Positions 32,998-43,535 of a stretch of DNA of 64,000 nucleotides are shown one piece after another (positions within the stretch are counted from its first letter, which is position 1; every line of letters starts with the position of its first letter). Source of the stretch: Haematobia irritans. Its lineage: Eukaryota; Arthropoda; Insecta; Diptera; Muscidae. The position numbers and the translations under genes were made by a program. The notes below the pieces were generated by a model. The model searched no databases, was not told the DNA's origin, and was given only the letters and a program-made list of their open reading frames with translations. The stretch is from assembly GCF_050003625.1 (NCBI RefSeq), contig NC_134398.1, forward strand, positions 69,386,891 through 69,450,890. The letters run 5' to 3'.

Positions 32998-33759
32998 ATG
33001 GAAAACAATCTACGTTTATTGAAGGTAAGCAATTGTGAAATGTAAATACCGTTTTCTATTGAAGCCTGTTTACATTAAACGGACTAAAATAATATAGTTT
33101 TTATTCATGTCATTTTATTCATTATTTTTTATTTATTTCTTTTAGTGAGCAATTTTATTTCGTGAAATTGCCAATCAATCCCATCAACGCCATCATTTTA
33201 TCAAATATATAAGAATATGTTTGCAATCAAAAGGTACCCGTATTTATCTTTTAAAATTGTAAAATTTTTTCACTCCTAGTTTTCTTAAAACCAAGAGCGG
33301 TATGGGTTTGTTGGAAGATTTACCTTGAAGTTGCGAAGTAGCGTTGGAAATAAATTGCATTTTTGTTTTACCTGCCTTTTTCAGTTTGATGTAGAGAGCA
33401 GTATATCTGATATATAAACTAATGAGCTGGATTATGTAATGGTAAAAAAAGTTCTTTCTCTTGGATTTAAAAATATAAAAAATATCCAAAAATAATAAAA
33501 TTATGTATTTTCCATTTATATTTTTCTATTTCCAGAATTAGCAAAGTATCATCAATATAATACCGAATATTACATTGCTTTGCCATTATTTTTGTCTTTG
33601 ATTGGTTCAAATTTTAATAGACGATTTCAATGTGAGGAAATCTTGGAAAGGAATTGTTATAAAAATTTAATTACCGAGCTCCTTAATACGCCTTTTCATG
33701 CTAAAAGACTACAACTGCAAAAGAAGATTATAAATATGCAACCTGGAACTAAGAATTGA
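32998..33759 (+). CDS. Candidate three-exon gene of unknown function, possibly a pseudogene
   Basis: Exon 1 (32998-33024) starts ATGGAAAACAATCTACG after TGTAAAA and ends at a consensus donor GTAAGC. Exon 2 (33146-33233) follows the acceptor TTTCTTTTAG and is open as ILFREIANQSHQRHHFIKYI and onward. Exon 3 (33536-33759) follows TTTCTATTTCCAG and reads LAKYHQYNTEYYIALPLFL to a stop after IINMQPGTKN. The exon 2-3 phases fit exactly. The exon 1-2 junction puts TGA as the first codon of exon 2, so either the first exon or acceptor is misassigned or the gene carries a nonsense change. I recognise no domain. Its position inside a TIR-bounded block suggests a captured or TE-own gene. Confidence 0.4.
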
Positions 33760-34588
33760 ACTTGATATTATATGCAGGTAATGTTTAGCAAAATTAGCTT
33801 TTATTGAACAAAATTATATTCGAATTATTCTGTTTACTTTCAGAAAAACTAATTAGCTTACAGGCTGCTGATTTATTGGAAATCTAGGCGCATCTACATA
33901 TTAGAAGGAACATGCTGACATCGTGAATATTTTCATTTAACATAATTGTATGTCTAAGTTATGTTATACATCATTCACATTACACTTCCAAAATCCACTT
34001 TAACTAGTTTCAACTGTCATTTTCCTTATAAAAAGGGGATTTCAAATTCACTTTTAATCGATTTCGAGCCTATTGTGAATGAGCTATTAGAACAAAACAC
34101 ACAAATAACAAAAACGAAATTCTTTAGTCTATAGCATAATTCAGGAAAATAAAATATTGACGATTTTTTATAAGAAACGCATATTTCTTTTATTTCAAAT
34201 AAAACTAACTAAGATTTTGGGGGCGCAATATATACATTTTTTGATTGAAATTTATTGCCAATATCAATGAATAATTTAATTGAATCAATCAAATAGTTGA
34301 TTGATTTTTGTCGCGAAATTAATTACAATTTTAATTGATTCAATTAAAACTGTGATTGAATTTTATGTCAAAAACCAATCACTTTTTTAATTGATTCAAT
34401 CACACAATTAATTGATTCCGTGACAAAATTCAATTAAATTTTTAATTGAAAATCGTGTTGGTTTTCAATCAAAATTGGTGATCGATACTATCATTTTCAT
34501 GATTGAAGACATTTCAATTAAAAAAATGATTGGAATCCGCGATTTTCGTGATTGAAATAAAATACAATTTTTTTGTGTACTTGAACCC
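33760..34588. repeat. AT-rich DNA with ATTGATTCAATTAA-type repeats
   Basis: From about 34230 to 34560 the words TTGATTCAAT and CAATTAAAA recur in diverged form, as at 29060-29260 and 31500-31610. They look like the subterminal part of the surrounding element. Before that, nothing is recognised apart from a possible small exon after TTACTTTCAG at 33842. Confidence 0.4.
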
Positions 34589-34807
34589 TTATATTATGTT
34601 GGGGGTCATTTGGTGACCCAAGCCTTATTTGGCATCATCGCATTTCTTACTGTTGGAGTATAATTAGAAGTTCTTACTATTCAATGCATGAATTGTTGAC
34701 ATATAATAAATTCATGCTGAGTAGTAATAACTTATATTACAACAGTAAGAAATGCGATCATGATAAATATGCCCTGGGTCACCAAATCACCCCAACTAAT
34801 ATAAGTT
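34589..34807. mobile_element. Foldback element
   Basis: Two arms of roughly 90 bp are inverted copies: the left contains GGTCATTTGGTGACCCAAG and CGCATTTCTTACTGTTG; the right contains CAACAGTAAGAAATGCGATC and CTGGGTCACCAAATCACC. Non-coding; a foldback MITE is the likely explanation. No flanking duplication was established. Confidence 0.65.
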
Positions 34808-35003
34808 CTAATGACGTGAACTAAAAATGAGAAAAAAAATATATACAAATATAGTAAACAATTTTACTAAAAACTAAAATTGGAGGATCTAATTAGCAGT
34901 TGCATCTTCTCAAAAGTAAAAACCTCAATTGACAAACAACAACAAAGTAATGTTTATCAAATCCATGCAGAGGCACCAATAATGAACCATACGATCTCTT
35001 ATA

Positions 35004-35937
35004 AAGGGTGATTTGTTAAGAGCTTGATAACTTTTTAAAAAAAAAAAAACGCATAAAATTTGCAAAATCTCATCGGTTCTTTATTTGAAACGTTAGATTG
35101 GTCCATGACATTTACTTTTTGAAGATAATTTCATTTAAATGTTGACCGCGGCTGCGTCTTAGGTGGTCCATTCGGAAAGTCCAATTTTGGGCAACTTTTT
35201 CGAGCATTTCGGCCGGAATAGCCCGAATTTCTTCGGAAATGTTGTCTTCCAAAGCTGGAATAGTTGCTGGCTTATTTCTGTAGACTTTAGACTTGACGTA
35301 GCCCCACAAAAAATAGTCTAAAGGCGTCAAATCGCATGATCTTGGTGGCCAACTTACCGGTCCATTTCTTGAGATGAATTGTTCTCCGAAGTTTTCCCTC
35401 AAAATGGCCATAGAATCGCGAGCTGTGTGGCATGTAGCGCCATCTTGTTGAAACCACATGTCAACCAAGTTCAGTTCTTCCATTTTTGGCAACAAAAAGT
35501 TTGTTAGCATCGAACGATAGCGATCGCCATTCACCGTAACGTTGCGTCCAACAGCATCTTTGAAAAAATACGGTCCAATGATTCCACCAGCGTACAAACC
35601 ACACCAAACAGTGCATTTTTCGGGATGCATGGGCAGTTCTTGAACGGCTTCTGGTTGCTCTTCACTCCAAATGCGGCAATTTTGCTTATTTACGTAGCCA
35701 TTCAACCAGAAATGAGCCTCATCGCTGAACAAAATTTGTCGATAAAAAAGCGGATTTTCTGCCACTGATTTTGGTAATAAAATTCAATGATTTGCAAGCG
35801 TTGCTCGTTAGTAAGTCTATTCATGATGAAATGTCAAAGCATACTGAGTATCTTTCTCTTTGACACCATGTCTGAAATCCCACGTGATCTGTCAAATACT
35901 AATGCATGAAAATCCTAACCTCAAAAGAATCACCCTT
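35004..35937 (-). mobile_element. Tc1/mariner-type element, copy 3, internally deleted
   Basis: AAGGGTGATT inverted ends, TA at 35002-35003 and 35938-35939; 934 bp. Nearly identical to copy 1, with the same internal deletion junction, but without its nonsense changes. Confidence 0.92.
35112..35765 (-). CDS. Tc1/mariner transposase, catalytic half only
   Basis: 217 open residues with D15, D108 and D145 intact and the WPPRSCDLTPLDYFLWG block. Upstream, an ATG frame of 20 codons (MNRLTNEQRLQIIEFYYQNQ, about 35762-35823) is the true N-terminus, but the deletion puts it in a different frame from the catalytic half. The helix-turn-helix DNA-binding region is missing. Two substitutions distinguish it from copy 2 (E96 and P at the RAIPAEM position). 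Confidence 0.85.
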   Translation of the reverse strand: MAENPLFYRQILFSDEAHFWLNGYVNKQNCRIWSEEQPEAVQELPMHPEKCTVWCGLYAGGIIGPYFFKDAVGRNVTVNGDRYRSMLTNFLLPKMEELNLVDMWFQQDGATCHTARDSMAILRENFGEQFISRNGPVSWPPRSCDLTPLDYFLWGYVKSKVYRNKPATIPALEDNISEEIRAIPAEMLEKVAQNWTFRMDHLRRSRGQHLNEIIFKK

Positions 35938-35939
35938 TA

Positions 35940-36446
35940 CATAGGAAGAACAAAGCGAAATTTACACACAAGAGTAACTGAACATCGAATGGACATATAA
36001 AAGAAAAAGGAACTTCGAATGGACATATAAAAGACAACATGTATTACGCCATGGATACACAGCTAATTTTGAAACGTATGTATATTAGAGAGAGAAAATA
36101 AAAAGAGAAAGAGACTAACTTTAGAAAGTTTACGAATACAAAAAAGATTGACATATCAATGAATGTTAAAGAGGACACTGACAATTTAAGCGCCCTTCAA
36201 AATTTATATTTAAAAATTGTTTTGAGAAAATAAAAATTGAAATGTTTAACAATTGTTCAACTCAAAAATTGTAATCGGTAAATTTATTATTTTTCAAATA
36301 GACGAAATCCCCTGGAAGATGTCAACACGTATTGACGAAACGTTGAGATAAAAATGTAAAAAACTTTTTTTACATCAATGAATTAGGCATAGGCTAAATA
36401 AAACATAAAAATAGATATGATTAGATCTTAAAGTTTTTCAAATCTA
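35940..36446. other. AT-rich DNA, nothing recognised
   Basis: Contains a short direct repeat (GGACATATAAAAGA at about 35991 and 36021). No gene, RNA or element ends were recognised. Confidence 0.4.
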
Positions 36447-36796
36447 CACGGATGAAAAAGACTGTTTTTCATATGTTTGGCTATAAACATTATATGTTTG
36501 GAACACAAATTTTTAAACACAATATTTTTGAGTGCAAGCATAAAATGTTCATAAACTAGCATAACATGTTTGGGACATATATGTTAATATGTTAGAACAT
36601 ATTATGTTTGGGACATAAAATGTTTGTAAATATAATATGCTTGGATGCAAACATATATTAATTTAGAAATAGCCTATAAACATATATGTGTTTAGTAGCT
36701 TGGAGCGCTATTTAACAGGGAGCGATCTTGAATTAAGTTGGTGGTTGTTGCTTGTTATTACAAAATTAACATTTTATTTTTCCTTGGGCAATTGAT

Positions 36797-36862
36797 CAGC
36801 TACTTCTTTGATCCTTACAAACTGTGTGGTCCGCTGTTCGAATCCCCGTCCGGCAAAAGGTA
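36797..36862 (+). other. Diverged tRNA-like module
   Basis: CTTACAAACTGTGTGGTCCG and a B-box-like TGTTCGAATCCCCGTCC match the module at 8115-8195. The A box is worn (CAGCTACTTCTTTG). Confidence 0.5.
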
Positions 36863-36872
36863 AAATTAAAAT

Positions 36873-38669
36873 AAACAAGTATATACGGCCGTAAGTTCGG
36901 CCAGGCCGAAGCTTATGTACCCTCCATCATGGATTGCGTAGAAACTTCTTCTAAACACTGCCACCCACAATCGAATTACTTAAGTTGCGGTAACGCTTGC
37001 CGATGGCAAGGTATCTTAAAACCTCCTAACACCATCTTCTAAATTGTATGTAAGTCCATACGTGGTATATATTAAATCAAAAAAAAAAAAAAAAAGATCG
37101 ATCCGATACGTATATAATTCAGTTTGACAAAGTAGACATAAAATTTTGACAAAATTTTCTACAGAAATAAAATTTTAACAAAATTTTCTATAGAAATAAA
37201 CTTTTGACAAAATTTTCTATAGAAATAAAATCTTGGTAGATTATTTTTGGCTCGAGTGGCAACCATAATCATGGAACCGAATAAAATTTGAACAAAATTT
37301 TCTATAGAAATAAAATTTTGACAATGATGAAAATTTTATTATGAACCGAATAAAATTTTAACAAAATTTTCTCTAGAAATAAAATTTTCACAAAATTTTC
37401 TATAGAAATAAAATTTTGGTAGATTATTTTTGGCTCTAGTGGCAACCATGATTATGAACCGATATGGACCAATTTTTGTGTGATTGGACCAATTTTGGTA
37501 TGGTTGTTAGCGACCATATACTAACACCACTTTCCTAATTTGAACCGCATCGGATGAATTCTGCTCCTCCAAGAGGCTCCAGAGGTCAAATCTGGAGAAC
37601 GTTTTATATGGGGGCTATATATAATTATGGACCGATATGGACCAATTTTTGCACGATTGCTAGAGACCATATACCAATACCATGTACCAAATTCCAGCCG
37701 GATCGGATGAAATTTGCTTCTCTTAGAGGCTCCGCAACCCAAATCTGGGGATCGGTTTATATGTGCGCTATATATAATTATGGACCGATGTGGACCAATT
37801 TGTGCACGGTTGCTAGAGACCATATACCAACACAATGTACCAAATTTCAGCCGGATCGGATGAAATATGCTTCTCTTAGAGGCTCCACAAGCCAAATCTG
37901 GGGATCGGTTTATATGGATGCTATATATAATTATGGACCGATATGGACCAATTTTTGCATGGTTGTTAGAGACCATATACCAACACCATGTACCAAATTT
38001 CAGCCGGATCGGATGAAATTTGCTTCTCTTTGAGGCTCCGCAAGCCAAATCTGGGGATCGGTTTATATGGGGGCTATATATAATTATAGACCGATGTCGA
38101 CCAATTTTTGCATGATTGTTAGAGACCATATACTAACATCATGTACCAAATTTCAGCCGGATCGGATTAAATATGCTTCTGTTAGAGGCTCCACAAGCCA
38201 AATCTGGGGATCGGTTTATATGGGGGCTATATATAATTATGGACCGATATGGACCAATTTTTGCATGGTTGTTAGAGACCATATACCAACACCATGTACC
38301 AAATTTCAGCCGGATCGGATGAAATATGCTTCTGTTAGAGGCTCCACAAGCCAAATCTGAGGGTCCCTTTATATGGGGGCTATACGTAAAAGTGGACCGA
38401 TATGGCCCATTTTCAATACCATCCGACCTACATCGATAACAACTGCTTGTGCCAAGTTTCAAGTCGATAGCTTGTTTCGTTCGGAAGTTAGCGTGATTTC
38501 AACAGACGGACGGACGGACGGACGGACGGACGGACATGCTTAGATCGACTCAGAATTTCACCACGACCCAGAATATATATACTTTATGGGGTCTTAGAGC
38601 AATATTTCGATGTGTTACAAACGGAATGACAAAGTTAATATACCCCCATCCTATGATGGAGGGTATAAA
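36873..38669 (+). repeat. Tandem-array element, family 3, full length
   Basis: Starts ACAAGTATATACGG with a perfect palindrome TTCGGCCAGGCCGAA at 36896-36910 and TACCCTCCATCATGG at 36918. A minisatellite of about 26 bp (AAAATTTTCTATAGAAATAA) spans 37140-37410. Then come about five units of 152 bp with GGATCGGTTTATATGGGGGC (near 37750, 37902, 38056, 38209), a GACG microsatellite (38504-38536) and the closing hairpin 38639-38667. Frames of up to 202 codons here are translations of the array. Confidence 0.85.
38504..38536 (+). repeat. (GACG)n microsatellite
   Basis: Eight tandem GGAC units. It is in the same relative position as the GACA tract of the family 2 elements. Confidence 0.9.
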
Positions 38670-39216
38670 AAAATCATACAATTGAATAATTTCTTCTACA
38701 ATGTTTGTATTACAGAAAAAGGTGCTAAGAACTAAAAAATCTCGTGGAAGTGCGAAAGATGTGGGGGAATATACAATTGGGCAGAAACAAAATTTTGAGC
38801 ATTCAGGTCGAAAACCTATGTTGTTAGCACCTATATTACCTGTTTATTTTCATAATTCATTATGTTTGTAAATATATAAATAAATAAATAAAATTTTGAG
38901 CACAATATTGTTTGGGAGAATTTTTTTTAAGCATATAATATTTTTGGGTGCAAAATGCTTCCAAACATATTATATGTTCACATAATAACATATTGTTTTT
39001 TGGAAGACAACATTATTGAATTTGGATGCAAAAATACAAAATGTTTGGAACTTAGACTACCCAAACATATATTGTTTAGACCAATATGCTTTCAAACATA
39101 TTATATATTGGAAGAGATCAAACATATAAATGTTTGGGCAATACCCAAAAATATATATGCTTGAAGCAAAATATGTTTGGGAGTATATGTTACAGAAGCG
39201 ATTTTTTGTGAGCGTG

Positions 39217-40369
39217 TACTCATATCTAATAGTAGCAAATTAGATCTCTAAATTTTTACTCGGGAGTTCATATTTTTCTAAAATTGGAGAAGTTTGCTTA
39301 AATTGTTCATAAGGGTCAAGTGAGTAAATTTTACTAAAAGTGTACCTGTATTGAACTTCGCATAGCGCATTTAACAATTTTGTTCTTCAACATATGACAT
39401 TTTCTTAAACAAGTGAAAGAAATGTATTAGTTTTAATATTTTTTTCAAAAGTATTAACTTATAATAACATGTTGTAATTAGAAAACTATTTTAGTTAAAA
39501 TTTTCTAAAATAAACCTATATTTTCTTTCATAACAAATCTTCATAAAGTTTTAATGCTCCACAAGAAGAAAAACCTGATGCCGATGTACATAAAATAACA
39601 CAACTCATACAAAGGCATCTCTCAACACAAACAAGTATTTTCTTGTAATTATCTAAGCCCTTCTCACTCTCTGTTCGTTTTTGCGAATAGACAATTGAAT
39701 GTGTAAATTGAATAATGTTTAGACTTAAATATTTAAAATTTTTGGAGAACCTCGTTCCTGTACCAGACGTGTACCAAACTCAATGAAGTACATTTATCCA
39801 CAAAAAGTATGTCTCTTAATTATGTTAATTATCTCCGTCGCCATCTTTATGTTTTAGATCTATTCTTTCGTTTCTAAACATATATATGTTTCTAAAAATT
39901 TTCTAAATTATTTTATGTTTCCATCCAGAGATATTATATTTAAGAAAATTTTATGATCCACACATAATATGTTCTAACATACTTGTCCCAAACATGTTAT
40001 ACTAGTTTGTGAATATTGCACTTGCACTTGAATATAAAGTGCTAAACATTTCAGTTCAAAATATATAATTTTACAACGAAACATATGAACAATCTTTTTT
40101 CATCTGTGTAATTTTTATGTACATTCAAAAATGCTCTTCAAGAGGTATGATTTTTCAAATTTTCAATTTAATTTTTATTTGCCAACATATTGGATAAATT
40201 TTACATTTGGTTTTATGTAATTACATTCAATTCATATTTCTTAAGCTTATATAATAATTTTCTAAGAATATACATTTTCTGAATTATTTTTAAATTTCAT
40301 GGAAGGCCAGCCCATTTATTGCCTTGTAACTATTGACTATATGTCATTTCCTGAGTGAGATTTCCCGAT
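39217..40369. other. Non-genic stretch with MITE fragments
   Basis: 39320-39380 (GAACTTCGCATAGCGC) resembles the MITE end at 22230 and 63590. 39880-40108 is a reversed copy of the left arm of the element at 36447, ending TTTTTTCATCTGTG beside TA (40109-40110). No gene is seen. Confidence 0.5.
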
Positions 40370-40612
40370 AAAACGGCTTTAAAAAACGGGATGACTTGTA
40401 GACTCTTAACCTAGTGTATTTACATATTTACAAGTTCTAAATTAAGATACAGAAAAACCTAAAATCCCTACTTCATGGGTAAAATGTATTTACAGAATAA
40501 AACAAAAACTAAGAAAGGAGAAAGATGGTTTAGAGATATTTACAGAAAGAAGGAAAGAGAAAGTCCAAATTCGCGTCTTTGGGATGATTATAGAGTCATT
40601 GCCAATTTTTGA

Positions 40613-41431
40613 TCATTGGGCCATATTATAAACTGGGTTATCAACGCCATACTTCCTGTATCTCCTGTGATAGAATATCACCTTTTCATCATTATCCAGG
40701 ACATCGCCGTCCCCCAGAAAGTGCAACAAGCACATCGGAGCTGGATGTCCATCTGAACGACGAATATCTAAGTATTCATCCCTTGTGACATCACAATCCA
40801 CCACCAACCCGTTCGGATGAGTGGGGCACTTCCCTAAGTGGTTTATCGCCAGTCTGACCATGAAGCCATCAATCTTGATCATCTCACTGTCCCTATAGAC
40901 CCTCCTATTGGGGGGGTTTCTATACTCCCCATTCACCGCCCTGCCTCTCAGTCCCAGACAGCGCACTAGGACCTTCCTCTCAAATATCCTTATCCTCTCC
41001 ATCTGGTGGGAGGAGATCGTATACCAAATGGGGAACGCGTATGACATAACAGGCCGAACCACATGCTTGTAGATAGTTGACCCTTTGTAAGACCCTTTTT
41101 GTAAGACCCTTTTTGTAAGAGCCGCTCTCTTGCCAAGAGTCTTGCACAGTATGTGATAAGCCGCTCTGCCCTTTTTTATGACTTCATCCACTTGCCTCGT
41201 GAATGCCATATCTTCTTGAAACATGACGCCTAAATACTTGAGGGTCTCTGTGTTCTCCATAATGCTGCCGCCCATTCTAATAAATGGTATGTACTTTCTG
41301 GCATTTTTGTAAATCTTCTTCCTTCTACCCTTGAAGATTATAGATCTACATTTCTCCATATTGAGCGTCAATTTCCATTCCTCAAAGTATCCCGAAAGGA
41401 CAGTGAGGTATCGCTCCAACCTCCTTTGCAT
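40613..41431 (-). CDS. Jockey-type ORF2, C-terminal part after frameshift
   Basis: Continues ORF2 beyond the catalytic box in the next frame. It begins MQRRLERYLTVLSGYFEEWK, the region that normally follows YADD, then LNMEKCRSIIFKG, TLKYLGVMFQEDMAFTRQV and the thumb VVRPVMSYAFPIWY, and stops after NPVYNMAQ. A small in-frame expansion (KGSYKGST) comes from a repeated GTAAGACCCTTTTT word near 41085-41120. The ATG is internal, not a real start. Confidence 0.85.
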   Translation of the reverse strand: MQRRLERYLTVLSGYFEEWKLTLNMEKCRSIIFKGRRKKIYKNARKYIPFIRMGGSIMENTETLKYLGVMFQEDMAFTRQVDEVIKKGRAAYHILCKTLGKRAALTKRVLQKGSYKGSTIYKHVVRPVMSYAFPIWYTISSHQMERIRIFERKVLVRCLGLRGRAVNGEYRNPPNRRVYRDSEMIKIDGFMVRLAINHLGKCPTHPNGLVVDCDVTRDEYLDIRRSDGHPAPMCLLHFLGDGDVLDNDEKVIFYHRRYRKYGVDNPVYNMAQ

Positions 41432-43535
41432 CAGTGGCTGCTATGAAGATGTCATCCGCATATGTCATTATCAAGTCATCTCCTTCCGGCTGAGGAATGT
41501 CAGCGAGGTATATGTTGTAAAGGACGGGGCCCAATACGGAGCCCTGCGGGACCCCCGCCATCACCTGTCTACTCACAGACCTAGTGTCCTCTATCCTTAC
41601 CGTAAAACTCCTATCAGATAGAAAACTTCCAATAATCCTTATCAAGTGAGGCTCAAAACCAAATCGTTCCATTTTCAATCTCAACCCCTCATGCCAAACA
41701 GTGTCGAAGGCCTTGGCGAAGTCCAGGCTAACTCCAATCGTCGCACATCTGTTTTTGAATCCTTTAGAGATCTTGCTAGTGAGCACCATCAATGCGTGGG
41801 TGGTAGACGTAGCCCTCCTGAAGCCAAACTGGAAATCTTTCAGAATCCCCTCATCTTCAATCCAATAATTTAATCTCGTCAAGATAAATATTTCAAAAAG
41901 TTTTCCCAGATTTGATAGCATCGAGATGGGTCTATATGAGGAGGGGTCCGTTGGGTCCTTTCCCTGTTTTATGACCGGAATTATCATCGACTTCCGCCAG
42001 CTTTTCGGATAGTACCCAATGTTGAGGCATTGGTTGAATAGGACACCCAAGTGTTCCCAGTTCCTGTGGTCTATCTTCCTCAGGACAAAATTGGGTATGC
42101 CATCCTCTCCAGCACTCCTTTTGTTGTTCAGCCTCTTTAGGGCAGCTCCCACCTCAGAAGCTCCTATCCAACCAATCGTATTGCCTGTGAATCCATCATT
42201 CCTGGATCCGTTCGCCAAAATCTCTTGTCCAAATGTCGCAATCGGGGTTCGGTCCTCACTAGGTCCTTCTTCTAATCCTGCCCCGACTCGATCCTGTACT
42301 CCAGAAAATGTAGAGGCCAATATCTCCACCTTGTCCCTCAACGTATATGATCTGACACCATTAGTATCTACCAAATCACCCATCTTTTTTCCAATCTTTG
42401 ATCCTGTGAACTTCCTCAGCTTTCTAAATAGGTCTCTGCCAGTGGTTATCTGGGCCAATTGTCGCAATTGGTTTTCTTCCTCAAACATAGAAATTTTCTC
42501 CCTTATTAAATTATCAAGCAGCCTAACCACCACTCTAGTTCTATGTGACTCGCTCAAATCATGCGTTCTGAATAATCGCCTTCGAAGGGTCTTTTTCTGG
42601 GCAATGAGAGATAATATTTCAGCTGGTAGATTAGGCAATCGGCCGTTTCTTGGTGTGATTCTAGGGATACTGGCATCCATCGACTCCCTGATATTCGTAG
42701 TAAGAAATTCTATATATTCATCAATATCACCTTCAGTACAATTCGCTCCTCTAGGCAGCTGAGAGTCCTGGAGCCTAGCGCTCAGTATATCATTAAAATG
42801 TTTAATTCTCATTTTGTCAAACAAGTATGATTTCTCCATCCTAGCCTCCTCATAATCACCAAACATAAGCCTCATTGTCACAGCCCTATGGTCTGAGTCG
42901 TAGTCCAAAGTCTTTAGTCCGTTTACAGTCTGTGTGCCATTCGGTCCGTCTTCCATCTCTAAACCCACCGACACGACAAAAATGTCGATATATGATACCC
43001 TAGTAGTCGCCTCTCTTGTTGGTCTTATTACCAACGAAGGGCTCATATCAAGCCATTCTTTCAGAATCCTGCCACTCTCATTTATCGTGTCCCCACCCCA
43101 TTGTGTGTGCCTCGCATTCAGGTCTGCACCAAGAATCAACTCATCCGGTCCCATCAGGCCCTCTATCCTGTCCAAATCACAACGTCGTAGATTAATGCTC
43201 GGTCTCAGATAAAGTGACATTATCAATACATCCCCACGTCCCCTTCTCCTTATCCTTACAGCAGTTCCCTCTATTTCCCCAAAATCTGCATTAATTTTTT
43301 CACCCTTAATATTTCCTTTCAGACAAATGGCTGTCCCCCCTCCCCTCTGTCCATCACGGTCCTGTCTAAAAACCTTATACCCATCTAGTAAAAAATTATG
43401 TACCCCCGAGAGCTTATGTTCGGCGATCATTAATATGTCCGGCCTATGCCGGTCAACAAATTGCTGTAAAAAGTGTCTTCGATGCCTAGAAACTACCGAA
43501 TTCACGTTGATGAATATACAATTAAGAGCTGTCAT
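41382..43535 (-). CDS. Jockey-type ORF2: endonuclease and reverse transcriptase
   Basis: An apurinic-like endonuclease occupies residues 1-225, with N10, E39 (IAEHKL), D138/N140 (GADLNARHTQWG) and the SDHRAV box at 214-219. Reverse transcriptase spans about 500-700: YRPISMLSNLGKLFE, SLDFAKAFDTVWHEG, GVPQGSVLGPVLYN and the catalytic YADD at 692-695. After DAKEV (706) the frame runs into GAIPHCPFGIL and stops, because of a small indel; the protein continues at 40613-41431. The start ATG overlaps the end of ORF1 by 14 bp. Confidence 0.92.
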   Translation of the reverse strand: MTALNCIFINVNSVVSRHRRHFLQQFVDRHRPDILMIAEHKLSGVHNFLLDGYKVFRQDRDGQRGGGTAICLKGNIKGEKINADFGEIEGTAVRIRRRGRGDVLIMSLYLRPSINLRRCDLDRIEGLMGPDELILGADLNARHTQWGGDTINESGRILKEWLDMSPSLVIRPTREATTRVSYIDIFVVSVGLEMEDGPNGTQTVNGLKTLDYDSDHRAVTMRLMFGDYEEARMEKSYLFDKMRIKHFNDILSARLQDSQLPRGANCTEGDIDEYIEFLTTNIRESMDASIPRITPRNGRLPNLPAEILSLIAQKKTLRRRLFRTHDLSESHRTRVVVRLLDNLIREKISMFEEENQLRQLAQITTGRDLFRKLRKFTGSKIGKKMGDLVDTNGVRSYTLRDKVEILASTFSGVQDRVGAGLEEGPSEDRTPIATFGQEILANGSRNDGFTGNTIGWIGASEVGAALKRLNNKRSAGEDGIPNFVLRKIDHRNWEHLGVLFNQCLNIGYYPKSWRKSMIIPVIKQGKDPTDPSSYRPISMLSNLGKLFEIFILTRLNYWIEDEGILKDFQFGFRRATSTTHALMVLTSKISKGFKNRCATIGVSLDFAKAFDTVWHEGLRLKMERFGFEPHLIRIIGSFLSDRSFTVRIEDTRSVSRQVMAGVPQGSVLGPVLYNIYLADIPQPEGDDLIMTYADDIFIAATDAKEVGAIPHCPFGIL

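Larger units (their letters stand above)
29024..34577. mobile_element. Inferred TIR-bounded composite block (CACACAAAAAATTT ends)
   Basis: CACACAAAAAATTTTCACCG at the left and ACAATTTTTTTGTG at the right are inverted and lie beside TA (29022-29023, 34578-34579). Next to both ends are repeats of ATTGATTCAATTAA type (29060-29260, 31490-31610, 34230-34560). In between are two LINEs, a SINE tail, a hAT MITE with a SINE, an inverted repeat and a candidate spliced gene. That the outer ends belong to one element is inference; they could be two separate copies. Confidence 0.45.
36447..39216 (+). mobile_element. TA-flanked element with tRNA-like module, interrupted
   Basis: CACGGATGAAAAAGACTG at the left and GATTTTTTGTGAGCGTG at the right, with TA on each side (36445-36446, 39217-39218). 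The left arm is rich in ACATATATGTTT words and matches 49217-49460 and 55449-55690. A tRNA-like module lies at 36797-36862. A family 3 tandem-array element (36873-38669) interrupts it; the sequence resumes with ATTACAGAAAAAGGTGCTAA, as in the copies at 8250 and 56815. Confidence 0.75.

Noticed and set aside
37521..38462. Long frames of up to 202 codons on both strands (YMGAIYNYGPIWTNF-type repeats)
   Set aside because: They are translations of the 152-bp tandem array, occur on both strands and in every array element, and have no protein-family features.
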